A DNA stretch of 64,000 nt from Solirubrobacterales bacterium (GTDB lineage: Bacteria > Actinomycetota > Thermoleophilia > Solirubrobacterales > Solirubrobacteraceae): contig DAHUYQ010000031.1 of the NCBI GenBank assembly GCA_027315115.1, positions 1 through 64,000 on the forward strand. The letters run 5' to 3'. This document shows positions 47,530 to 54,991 of this stretch, one piece after another; within the stretch, counting starts at the first letter, position 1, and each line of letters starts with the position of its first letter. The position numbers and the translations under genes are program-made. Under the pieces are notes generated by a model, which searched no databases, was not told where the DNA came from, and saw only the letters and a program-made list of their open reading frames with translations.

Positions 47530-47659
47530 GAGACAACACGCTACACGTCGCGGCGGTCCCGATTCTCGCCTTCGCCTCGACATCCTGGACCTCCGGCGTC
47601 GCGAAGTGCCTTATGGCCCCTGGTTCTCCGACGGCAGATCCGCAAGCGTCGCGCCCTAC

Positions 47660-48355
47660 CTACCCCTTGGGAATCTTCCAGACGTGCGTCGCGGCGCCGC
47701 TCGCCGAGACAATCGCCGCCTGGAGCGAGCGTGCGTCGTTGCTCGGGTCCACGACCATGAACGCATTCTCGACCACGGGAGCGGACACCCTGCCGCCGTC
47801 GGCGTTGGCGACCGTCACCGATTCCGTCCCGTCGGGCACGAAGCCGAACAGCAGCTCCGCCGGCCCATTGCTGGTGCTCATGGCGATCATGCCGTGTTCT
47901 TCGACCTGCGCCAGCGGCGAGCAGTTCGCCTCGGGCATCGGCCAGCCGGTGGTCGTCTTCCACACGATGCAGGCGCCGCTCTTGCCGGGGACGATCCAGA
48001 AGCCGGCGGCGGATCTGTTCGGCTGCTCGTACACCGCTTCCGCCGCGTTTGGGTAGTAGTTCCCAGCTGCCTGATCCGGCGCTTCAAATGACGCGGCGAC
48101 CGAAGCCGGCAGCTCCGTCGTGGCCGCTCCCGAGCTTGCGGTCGCTGTGTGGCCACGGCGATCGACACGAGTCTTGAGCCGCGAAAACGCCGAGAAGCGG
48201 TGGCGCAGGCCGGGTGCCACCGGCCACAGGCGGGCCGAGGCGGCATCGGACTTCGACGGCCGGTCGCGAGAGCGCGTCGATGTCGCGTAGGCGATGCCGC
48301 CGCCGACGATGAGTCCCGCGAGGACGACGAGTAGCACACGTGCAAGGCGGCTCAT
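47660..48355 (-). CDS. Hypothetical membrane-anchored protein
   Basis: 231 aa from ATG 48355. A single N-terminal hydrophobic segment (LARVLLVVLAGLIVGGGIAY) is followed by a basic, Ser/Thr-rich linker and a soluble domain of about 130 residues with two Cys (SGACIVWKTTTGWPMPEANC) and repeated beta-type stretches (ELLFGFVPDGTESVTVANAD). It is probably anchored and exposed outside. I do not recognise the family. It is transcribed toward hicA, and its upstream region separates it from the divergent G1 peptidase. Confidence 0.65.
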   Translation of the reverse strand: MSRLARVLLVVLAGLIVGGGIAYATSTRSRDRPSKSDAASARLWPVAPGLRHRFSAFSRLKTRVDRRGHTATASSGAATTELPASVAASFEAPDQAAGNYYPNAAEAVYEQPNRSAAGFWIVPGKSGACIVWKTTTGWPMPEANCSPLAQVEEHGMIAMSTSNGPAELLFGFVPDGTESVTVANADGGRVSAPVVENAFMVVDPSNDARSLQAAIVSASGAATHVWKIPKG

Positions 48356-48693
48356 CCCTGCCTGCCTTCGCTCGGCCTGCTCGCACAGGGCCGCCATCCG
48401 GCCGTGCGCGCGGCGGACCGCGCTGACCGGCGCGTCGTCCGCCCGCAGTCGGCTTTCTCGCTGATCGCTCTCATCCGGTGCCCACTAACGATACGCACAT
48501 CCCGAGACGGCGTCGGCCGCGATCCGCCCCCACCCCGCCCTCATATTTGCGGCTTTCTCGCAACCAACCCCTCGGATAAGCCCGGGTCTCTGCCGATACC
48601 GCGCTCATATCCTGCTCTAAGCCCCCGTTCACCGCTCTTTTAGATCGAGACGCGAGGCTTCCCGGAGAGACCGTCGAACAGATTCCTGCCCGC
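48356..48693. other. Intergenic region between divergent exported proteins
   Basis: A stretch of 338 bases with no supportable gene. It is less GC-rich than its surroundings (ATATTT, ACTAACGATAC, TTTTAGAT) and must hold the promoters of the two divergent genes, but no -35/-10 pair is convincing. It is also the last low-GC patch before housekeeping-style sequence resumes, so it may lie near the right edge of the accessory region. Confidence 0.5.
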
Positions 48694-49623
48694 ATGAACG
48701 CAACGATGATCGCCAAGCGCATCCTCGCCTCCGCTCTGGTGGCGGGCGGCGTGTGCCTGGGCGCCGTCGCGCTCGCGCCCGGGGTCGCCGCCGCTGCCGC
48801 CGAGAGCTCCGCGGTCAGCGCCAACTGGGCCGGCTATGCGGTCACCGGCGCCGTCAAGGCGGCTCGCTTCAACCGTGTCGCCGGTGCCTGGGTGCAGCCG
48901 GTCGGCACCTGCACCAAGGGCCAGGAAACCTATGCGGTGACCTGGGTCGGCCTCGGCGGCTTCAAGCAGGGCGCCAGAGCGCTGGAGCAGGACGGCACCG
49001 CCGTCGACTGCAACCGCTCCGGCCGGGCGGCCTACTCCGCGTGGTTCGAGCTGGTGCCCGCGGCCCCGGTGACGATGAGGATGAAGGTGCGCCCCGGCGA
49101 TCAGATCACGGCGTCGGTCGCGCAGAAGGCGGGCAAGACGATCCTGCAGGTGCGCGACCAGACCACAGGCGTGGCCAGGACTGCCGTGCGGACCATCTCC
49201 GCACCCGATCTCTCCTCGGCTGAGTGGATCGTGGAGGCGCCCTCGCTCTGCTTCACGAGCACCAACTGCAGCCCCCTGCCGCTGACCAACTTCGGCACAG
49301 TCTCCTTCTCGGGCGCCTCCGTCAGCAACGCCCAGTCGAATCGCACCGCGATCGACGCGGGCTCGCTGAAAGTGACGCGGCTCGAACTGCGCGACTACTC
49401 CAGCGGCCCAGGACGGCGGTTCACCAGCTCGGCGACGCCCACGAGCGGGACCGCCTCGCCGCTCTCAGCGTCGGGCAACGCTTTCACGGTGACCTGGGGC
49501 GAACTGGCGCGCGAAAGCTCTGAAGGCTCCGAAGGCTCCACGGAAAAGCCCGCCGAAAGCGAACCGCAGGCTCCGCCGCCGCTGCCGGGCTTCACCAGCT
49601 CAGCAGCATCAATCCCACGCTGA
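48694..49623 (+). CDS. Secreted G1-family (glutamic) endopeptidase
   Basis: 309 aa. The signal peptide covers about residues 1-35 (ILASALVAGGVCLGAVALAP, AAAA cleavage area). The eqolisin fold follows: SANWAGYAVTG at the N-terminus, YAVTWVGLGGF, then LEQDGTAVDC with the candidate catalytic Gln, and SSAEWIVEAP with the catalytic Glu. G1 peptidases work at acidic pH and are not inhibited by pepstatin. The C-terminal 35 residues are Pro/Glu/Ser-rich and may be a stalk. The last 32 bases overlap the convergent sulfotransferase-PKS gene. Confidence 0.85.
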   Translation: MNATMIAKRILASALVAGGVCLGAVALAPGVAAAAAESSAVSANWAGYAVTGAVKAARFNRVAGAWVQPVGTCTKGQETYAVTWVGLGGFKQGARALEQDGTAVDCNRSGRAAYSAWFELVPAAPVTMRMKVRPGDQITASVAQKAGKTILQVRDQTTGVARTAVRTISAPDLSSAEWIVEAPSLCFTSTNCSPLPLTNFGTVSFSGASVSNAQSNRTAIDAGSLKVTRLELRDYSSGPGRRFTSSATPTSGTASPLSASGNAFTVTWGELARESSEGSEGSTEKPAESEPQAPPPLPGFTSSAASIPR

Positions 49624-51349
49624 CACCGGGCCCGATCGTGATCACAAGGCCATGCTCGCCAGGGCCGGGCGCGCGCTCGGCGATCGTGCGATCGATCACG
49701 TAGAAGATCGAGGGGGTGCCGACGTTGCCATGCTCGGCGAGCAGCCTGTAGCTGATCTCGACCGTCTCGTAGGGCAGGTTGAGGGCCTCCCTGGCACAGT
49801 CGATGATGCGCTTGCCGCCGGGATGCAGCATCCAGTGGTCGATCATGTGGCCGGTCATGCCGGCGGAGACCAGGAAGCGTTCGACCAGCCCGCCGAGGTG
49901 GGCCGCGGCGACGTCGGGCAGCTCTCTGATCAGGTGCAGGTGGCTGTCGTTGACATCCAGGCTCATGCAGACCGCGCCCAGGCTGTCGGGGATCTGGTGG
50001 ACGCTGGAGGCGAGGATGGTGGGGCCGGCCGCCGAGCGTTCGCCGGGCGCCTGGGCACCGACCAGCATCGCCGCGCAGCCGTCGCCGAAGATCGCCGAGC
50101 CGACCGTCTTGCTGCGGGTGTCGCTCTCCATCGCTCCCATCAACATCCCGGACATGCTCTCGGCGCCCACGACCAGGCAGAGCTTGTCTGGGTGCTCGGG
50201 GAGCACGCGCTGCGCCAGCCGCACGAGCGGCACCGCGCTGGAGCAGCCGACGCCGACCAGGTGGTACTTGTCGATCGCCGGGTCGAGCTCGAAATGCTCG
50301 ATCAGTCGGTGCGCGAGCGGAGGACATCCGAGCGAGTAGAGGCTCGCCGAGATCACGGTGCCGATCCGGTCCAGGTCCACGTCCAGCTTGCGCACCGCTT
50401 CCGCCGCGGAGCTCAGCAGGTACTCCTCGACCTCGCCGGTCCTTCCCTGCAGTGGCTTTGCCAGCGACTGCGGGTCGAGGTGGACGCGCCGCGTCTTGAC
50501 CCCGCAGGAGGCGAATATGCGCTGCGCGAACGGGTCCTCCGCCAGCCCCAGCAGGTCGAGCATCTGCTGCTGGTCGAGCGTGGCGGCCCCCGCCTCGGCG
50601 GTCGCAAGGCCCGCGATGTGCGAGGGCAGCGGCGCCTGCCGGGAGCCAAGGCTCCGCGCCAGCTCCGCGCCGGGCCGGCGCGTCGCGGAGGACATCGACG
50701 CCACCTCGACGCCCGCGGCCGCGGCCGGCTTGACACCAAAGCGCGTCCAGAAGGCATCCCTGCCGTTGAGGTGCGGGAACGGCGTCTTTGGAACCGGCAC
50801 GCCCAGGAGCTCGCACAGCGGCTCCCAGCCGTCGCGGATGTCGTAGATCAGCAGCCGCTCTGGCGGCACCGTGCCGGCCACCTGGAGGCGATGACGTTCG
50901 AAGACCTCCAGCGCGTAGTCCCGCTCGCCGAACCTGCCGTCGAAGATGTCCTGCCAGATCGCAGAGTCGACGGCCTTCATCACCGGAGAGGCGGCGGCGC
51001 CACGGCCCTTTAGCCTGCTCGTGGCGTGCAGGCTGGCGTGGCAGCTCTCATACCAGGCCTCCGGGTCCCTGACGCTGAGGATCACCTTCGCCTCGGGCCA
51101 TGCCCGCAGCATCTCCGGGTAGAAGCGCGCGCCCAGCCAGTCGACGGTAGAGCCCCAGCCGGCGAAGGTGCCGCGCCAGTCGATCGGCTGCCCGGCTATT
51201 ACCTGGTCCCAGAGGGAGGGCCCGTCGGGCGTCTGCGCGCCATGCAGGGACTCCATCGAATGCAGGCATGGGCCGGCGCCGAGCTCCTCAAGCGCCACCT
51301 TCAACGACATCGTGCCAGTTCGGCCAAATCCCGCGCCGATCACCTTCAC
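49592..51349 (-). CDS. Fused sulfotransferase-type III polyketide synthase
   Basis: One uninterrupted frame of 585 aa. The start GTG 51349 follows AGGAGG by 8 bases. Residues 1-215 are a P-loop sulfotransferase: VIGAGFGRTGTMSLKVALEE (PAPS 5'-phosphosulfate loop) and VILSVRDPEAWYESC (3'-phosphate site). An Ala-rich linker (about 206-220) contains an internal Met (219). Residues ~240-585 are a chalcone-synthase-type ketosynthase with a complete catalytic triad: Cys369 in GVGCSSAVP, His509 in MLHPGG and Asn542 in EHGNVGTPS. A type III PKS uses CoA starters and malonyl-CoA to make pyrones or resorcinols; the attached sulfotransferase could sulfate the product. The fusion product is inferred; both domain calls are firm. 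Confidence 0.85.
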   Translation of the reverse strand: MKVIGAGFGRTGTMSLKVALEELGAGPCLHSMESLHGAQTPDGPSLWDQVIAGQPIDWRGTFAGWGSTVDWLGARFYPEMLRAWPEAKVILSVRDPEAWYESCHASLHATSRLKGRGAAASPVMKAVDSAIWQDIFDGRFGERDYALEVFERHRLQVAGTVPPERLLIYDIRDGWEPLCELLGVPVPKTPFPHLNGRDAFWTRFGVKPAAAAGVEVASMSSATRRPGAELARSLGSRQAPLPSHIAGLATAEAGAATLDQQQMLDLLGLAEDPFAQRIFASCGVKTRRVHLDPQSLAKPLQGRTGEVEEYLLSSAAEAVRKLDVDLDRIGTVISASLYSLGCPPLAHRLIEHFELDPAIDKYHLVGVGCSSAVPLVRLAQRVLPEHPDKLCLVVGAESMSGMLMGAMESDTRSKTVGSAIFGDGCAAMLVGAQAPGERSAAGPTILASSVHQIPDSLGAVCMSLDVNDSHLHLIRELPDVAAAHLGGLVERFLVSAGMTGHMIDHWMLHPGGKRIIDCAREALNLPYETVEISYRLLAEHGNVGTPSIFYVIDRTIAERAPGPGEHGLVITIGPGVSVGLMLLSW

Positions 51350-51513
51350 GATGCGGACCTCCTGTTTTGTGAGCAGGGCTCGGTGAGCACAGACGATACC
51401 GAACGGGCAGGCGGCCATGGGTGTCCCGGACCGACCTGTGGCGCCGTTTGAGCCCTGCAGCGCGTAGGCTGAGCGGTGATGAGCCCGGCACCGAGAGCAC
51501 AGAGGATGCGCGC

Positions 51514-52320
51514 ATGTTGAGCGCCGCCCAGATCGTGCTCGTGGCGATCCTGGCGCTCGCCTACGGCTTGCGAGCGCATCATCTCGCGCGCGCCGGCGAG
51601 CCGGCGCGCAGGGCGAAGCTGCTCTGGGCCTCCGTGGGGCTGATCGTGCTGCTGGCGAGCATGCTGGCGCTGGCGGCGCCGGGCAGGGAACTGCTCTACT
51701 GGCGCACCGTCGAACATCTGCTGGTCGGCGATCTCGCGTGCCTGCTGATCGCGCTCGGCCTCACCGATACGATGCTGGCTCCGCTGGCGCGCACGCCGCT
51801 GCGGCATCTGCGGCCGCTCAACGCGCCGGCGCCGGCGCTGGCGCTGTGGATCGCCAATCTGCTGGTGTGGCAGATCCCCGGGATCTTGGACGCGACGCTG
51901 CGCCACGACTACCTCACGTTCGTGCAGCAGATGCTCCTGATCGCGCTGGGCGTGAACATGTGGGTGGCGCTGCTGCGCGGCGTCCTTGCTCCGGGTCCGC
52001 GCATGAGCGAGGCCGGCGCGGTCGCCCACGTGCTGATCGGCCGCCTGATCGCCATCGGCGTGGCGTGCGTGGGCATCTGGTCGCCGGACGTCTACTACCC
52101 CTACTACCTGCGCGGCGACAGCGCCTCCTCCACCTCCCCGCTGGCCGACCAGGGCATCGCGGGGGCGGTCATGCTCGGCGAGATGGCGCTGATCGCGATC
52201 TGCCTGCTGCTGTGGATCGCCAGCCGCACCCGAGGCGCGGCTCATGTTCCAGCCCACGGGTCCGCCGAAGCGGCACAGGCGGCCGGCGCGAGCGCGCTGG
52301 CGATGGACGCCCAGGTCTGA
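51514..52320 (+). CDS. CtaG-like cytochrome c oxidase assembly membrane protein
   Basis: 268 aa with about seven membrane helices (IVLVAILALAYGLRA, LWASVGLIVLLASMLAL, VGDLACLLIALGL and others). It resembles the caa3_CtaG family, whose hallmark is HLLVGDLACL-type helices with a conserved His in the second helix pair (TVEHLLVGD). It probably helps copper insertion or assembly of an aa3-type oxidase. ATG 51514 was preferred to an upstream in-frame start (51421) because the first ~30 residues of the longer form are not hydrophobic or conserved. No oxidase genes are nearby. Confidence 0.75.
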   Translation: MLSAAQIVLVAILALAYGLRAHHLARAGEPARRAKLLWASVGLIVLLASMLALAAPGRELLYWRTVEHLLVGDLACLLIALGLTDTMLAPLARTPLRHLRPLNAPAPALALWIANLLVWQIPGILDATLRHDYLTFVQQMLLIALGVNMWVALLRGVLAPGPRMSEAGAVAHVLIGRLIAIGVACVGIWSPDVYYPYYLRGDSASSTSPLADQGIAGAVMLGEMALIAICLLLWIASRTRGAAHVPAHGSAEAAQAAGASALAMDAQV

Positions 52321-52338
52321 GATCCGCGGGAGTTCGCG

Positions 52339-53652
52339 CTAGCGCAGTGCCAGCGCGGATGTCGGCGCGTCGGTGGCGGCGCGGTCGCCGCCGGCCTCCG
52401 GGAACACGGCCTCGAACTGCTCGTAGCTCGGGGTGATCTGGGTGGTCTGAAACGTGCCCTGCACCGCGTCCAGCGTCTTTAGGCCCTCGCCGGTGATCAC
52501 CAGCACGACCCGCTCGTCCGGGTCGATGTCGCCACGCTGCGCGAGCTTGGCGAGCACCGCGGTGGTCACGCCGCCGGCTGTCTCGGTGAAGATGCCGGTC
52601 GTCTGGGCGAGCAGCGCGATGCCCTGCCTGATCTCCTCGTCGGTGACCGAGTCGATGCCGCCGCCGCTCTCGCGCGCCAGGTCCAGCGCGTAGGGGCCGT
52701 CCGCGGGGCTTCCGATCGCAAGCGACTTGGCGATCGTTTTCGCCTTCACCGGCTGGCAGACCTCTGCGCCGGCGGCGTAGGCGTTGGCGACCGGGGCGCA
52801 GCCCTCGGCCTGGGCGCCGTTCATGCGCGGCAGCGGGCGAGCGGGATCCCCTACGAGCCCAAGCTCACGCCACTCCTCGAAGCCCTTGGCCAGCTTGGTG
52901 TAGAGCGACCCGGACGCGATCGGCACGACGCAGCGGTCGGGGAGCTCCCAGCCGAGCTGCTCGGCGATCTCGTAGGCGAGCGTCTTGGAGCCCTCGGCGT
53001 AGTAGGGACGCAGGTTGATGTTGACGAACGCCCAGTCCCTTTCGGCGGAGATCTCCGTGCAGAGCCGGTTGACGTCGTCGTAGTCGCCGTCGACCGCGAC
53101 CACTTTGGTGCCGTAGATGCCGGTCGCGAGGATCTTCTGCTCCTCCAGGTCGGCGGGGATCAGAACGTAGGACTCCAGGCCCAGCGCGGCCGCGTGCGCG
53201 GCGACCGAGTTGGCGAGGTTGCCGGTCGAGGCGCAGGCGAGCACCTCGAAGCCGAGCTCGCGCGCCCGCACCGAGGCGACGGAGACGACCCTGTCCTTGA
53301 AGGAGTGCGTGGGGTTGGCGGCGTCGTTCTTGACCCACACCTCGCGCAGCCCGAGGTGCCTGGCCAGCCGGTCGGCCCTGATCAGCGGCGTGCAGCCGGC
53401 GGGCAGGCCGGCACGCGATGCCAGCCGCCCGGAGGGTCCGGGCTGGCCGCCGACGGTGGGCAGGAAGTCCGCGTAGCGCCAGATGTTCTGCGGGCCGCCC
53501 TGGATGCGGCGGCGCAGGCCGGCGACGTCCTCGCCGAGCCGCGAGTAGTCGTAGGCGGCCTCCAGCGGGCCGAAGCAACGCTCGCAGACGTACTTGGCCT
53601 CGAGCGGGTACTCGGCCTTACAAGCCTTGCATTGCAGATGGGTCACAGCCAT
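52339..53652 (-). CDS. thrC: Threonine synthase
   Basis: PLP enzyme converting O-phosphohomoserine to threonine, 437 aa. It starts with a zinc-ribbon-like segment (LQCKACKAEYPLEAKYVCER). The PLP lysine is in NPTHSFKDRVV, and the phosphate-binding loop is CASTGNLANSVAAHA. The GSLYTKLAKGFEE and VKAKTIAKSLAIGSPADGP stretches are also typical. ATG 53652 is preceded by AAAGGAGC. It has its own transcription unit with a SAM-I riboswitch in the leader, so its expression is likely to respond to methionine status. Confidence 0.94.
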   Translation of the reverse strand: MAVTHLQCKACKAEYPLEAKYVCERCFGPLEAAYDYSRLGEDVAGLRRRIQGGPQNIWRYADFLPTVGGQPGPSGRLASRAGLPAGCTPLIRADRLARHLGLREVWVKNDAANPTHSFKDRVVSVASVRARELGFEVLACASTGNLANSVAAHAAALGLESYVLIPADLEEQKILATGIYGTKVVAVDGDYDDVNRLCTEISAERDWAFVNINLRPYYAEGSKTLAYEIAEQLGWELPDRCVVPIASGSLYTKLAKGFEEWRELGLVGDPARPLPRMNGAQAEGCAPVANAYAAGAEVCQPVKAKTIAKSLAIGSPADGPYALDLARESGGGIDSVTDEEIRQGIALLAQTTGIFTETAGGVTTAVLAKLAQRGDIDPDERVVLVITGEGLKTLDAVQGTFQTTQITPSYEQFEAVFPEAGGDRAATDAPTSALALR

Positions 53653-53708
53653 TGGAGCTCCTTTGGTTGCCTTTGCCCGCTGACCGTGTGGCAAAAGCGA
53701 AGCCCGCC

Positions 53709-53798
53709 ACACATCTATCTGGAATTGGCACCTTCCCGCTGCGGAACGGTGGTTGCCGGGGCTTCAAAGGGCCAGTCCCTCCACCCCTCTGGATGTGT
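53709..53798 (-). promoter_or_regulatory. SAM-I (S-box) riboswitch in the thrC leader
   Basis: The transcribed strand contains AGAGGGGTGGAGGGACTGGC, then CCTTTGAAGCCCCGGCAACC and GGTGCCAATTCCAG in order, matching the S-box core closely. P1 is ACACATC/GATGTGT (53792-53798 with 53709-53715). Directly downstream, GTGTGGC (53705-53711) can pair with GCCACAC (53684-53690); its 5' bases overlap the 3' strand of P1, so the two helices exclude each other. The ribosome binding site and ATG lie about 30 bases further on. S-adenosylmethionine binding would favour P1 and release or form the expression-platform hairpin. Confidence 0.9.
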
Positions 53799-53922
53799 CC
53801 AGCTATGTTGGCCGCGAAGTATACCGCAGGATCGGCGGCACGCAAGCGCATTTCGAGCCCAGGATCGGCCCCGGTCCCGACTGGCGGGTAACGGCGCGGC
53901 CGGCCCGGTGTAGGCAGAGGCG

Positions 53923-54915
53923 ATGATCGCATCTCAGCGAGAGCTGCAGCCGCCACAGGAGCTGCCCGACGACTTCGACGCGCTCTCCTCCTCGCCGAAG
54001 AAGCGGATGCTGATCATCGTCAACCCGTATGCGACCACCGTCTCCGACCGGCTGCGGCACCTGGTCGTCTACGCCCTGCAGGGCCGCTACGAGCTCGACG
54101 CGGTCGACACGCAGGCGCGCGGGCACGCGATCGAGATCTGCAAGGAGGCCGCGCACGAGGGCTATGACGTCGTGGTCGCCTTCGGCGGGGATGGCACCGT
54201 CAACGAAGCCGCCAACGGCCTGGCCGGCTCCTCCACCCCGCTCTCCTGCCTGCCGGGCGGCTCGGCGAACGTCTTCGGCAAGATGCTCGGCATCCCAGGC
54301 GAGCTCGTGGAGGCCACCGAGCATCTGCTGGCGATGGCAGACGACTGGCGGCCCCGCAGCGTGGACCTCGGCGTGGTCAACGGCCGCTGCTTCACGTTCG
54401 CCTCAGGTCTCGGACTGGACGCGAGCGTCGTGCGGCGGGTGGACTCCAACCCGCGTCTGAAGGCCCGTTACGGGCCCTGGTTCTTCACCTGGGCGGCGAT
54501 CTCCAGCCTCATCCGCCGCTACCTGGTCAACCCGCCGCGCCTCACCGTCGAGGCTGCCGGCCAGCGGCTGGACGGGGTCACGGCGGTCGTCCAGAACGGC
54601 TCCCCCTTCACCTACTTCCAGAACCGCCCGATCGAGCTGACGCGCCCCACCACGCTCGACTCCGGCACGCTGGCGGGCGCCGTCCTGCATCGCGTCACCC
54701 CGGCGGCGATGCCGCTGGTCGCCTGGCGCGCGCTCTCCAGCCGAGCCGAGGCGGTGGACCACCGCCAGATCACGGGGATCGACGAGCTCAGAGAGATGAC
54801 CGTGAAGAGCAGCGACGGGCGGGCGCTGCCGCTGCAGGTCGACGGGGACTTCGTCGGCGAGGTGCAGGAGGCGCGCTACTCGATCAGGCCGCGCGCGCTG
54901 CGGGTGGTCTCCTAG
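53923..54915 (+). CDS. Diacylglycerol-kinase-type lipid kinase
   Basis: 330 aa. The DAGK catalytic domain starts with LIIVNPYATTVSDRL. FGGDGTVNEAANGL is the ATP-binding motif, and LPGGSANVFGKMLGI follows. The rest of the fold ends in QVDGDFVGEVQEARYSI. Members phosphorylate diacylglycerol, sphingosine-like or undecaprenol-type lipids; the substrate is not determined. The first ~27 residues are acidic and not conserved. It is divergent from thrC. Confidence 0.9.
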   Translation: MIASQRELQPPQELPDDFDALSSSPKKRMLIIVNPYATTVSDRLRHLVVYALQGRYELDAVDTQARGHAIEICKEAAHEGYDVVVAFGGDGTVNEAANGLAGSSTPLSCLPGGSANVFGKMLGIPGELVEATEHLLAMADDWRPRSVDLGVVNGRCFTFASGLGLDASVVRRVDSNPRLKARYGPWFFTWAAISSLIRRYLVNPPRLTVEAAGQRLDGVTAVVQNGSPFTYFQNRPIELTRPTTLDSGTLAGAVLHRVTPAAMPLVAWRALSSRAEAVDHRQITGIDELREMTVKSSDGRALPLQVDGDFVGEVQEARYSIRPRALRVVS

Positions 54916-54991
54916 CGTACGTAAGCGTCGCCGGCGGGCGTCAGGCGCGAGCAGGCGCCGAGGAATGCCAACGAATTCGTGGCGCGGGGCA

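Noticed and set aside
31000..48700. Integrase, transposase or phage structural genes
   Set aside because: I looked because of the tRNA-derived repeats; no tyrosine or serine recombinase, transposase or virion gene motif was found in this range.
49652..51013. 453-codon plus-strand open frame
   Set aside because: Antisense to the sulfotransferase-PKS gene; composition is non-protein-like while the minus strand shows catalytic motifs.
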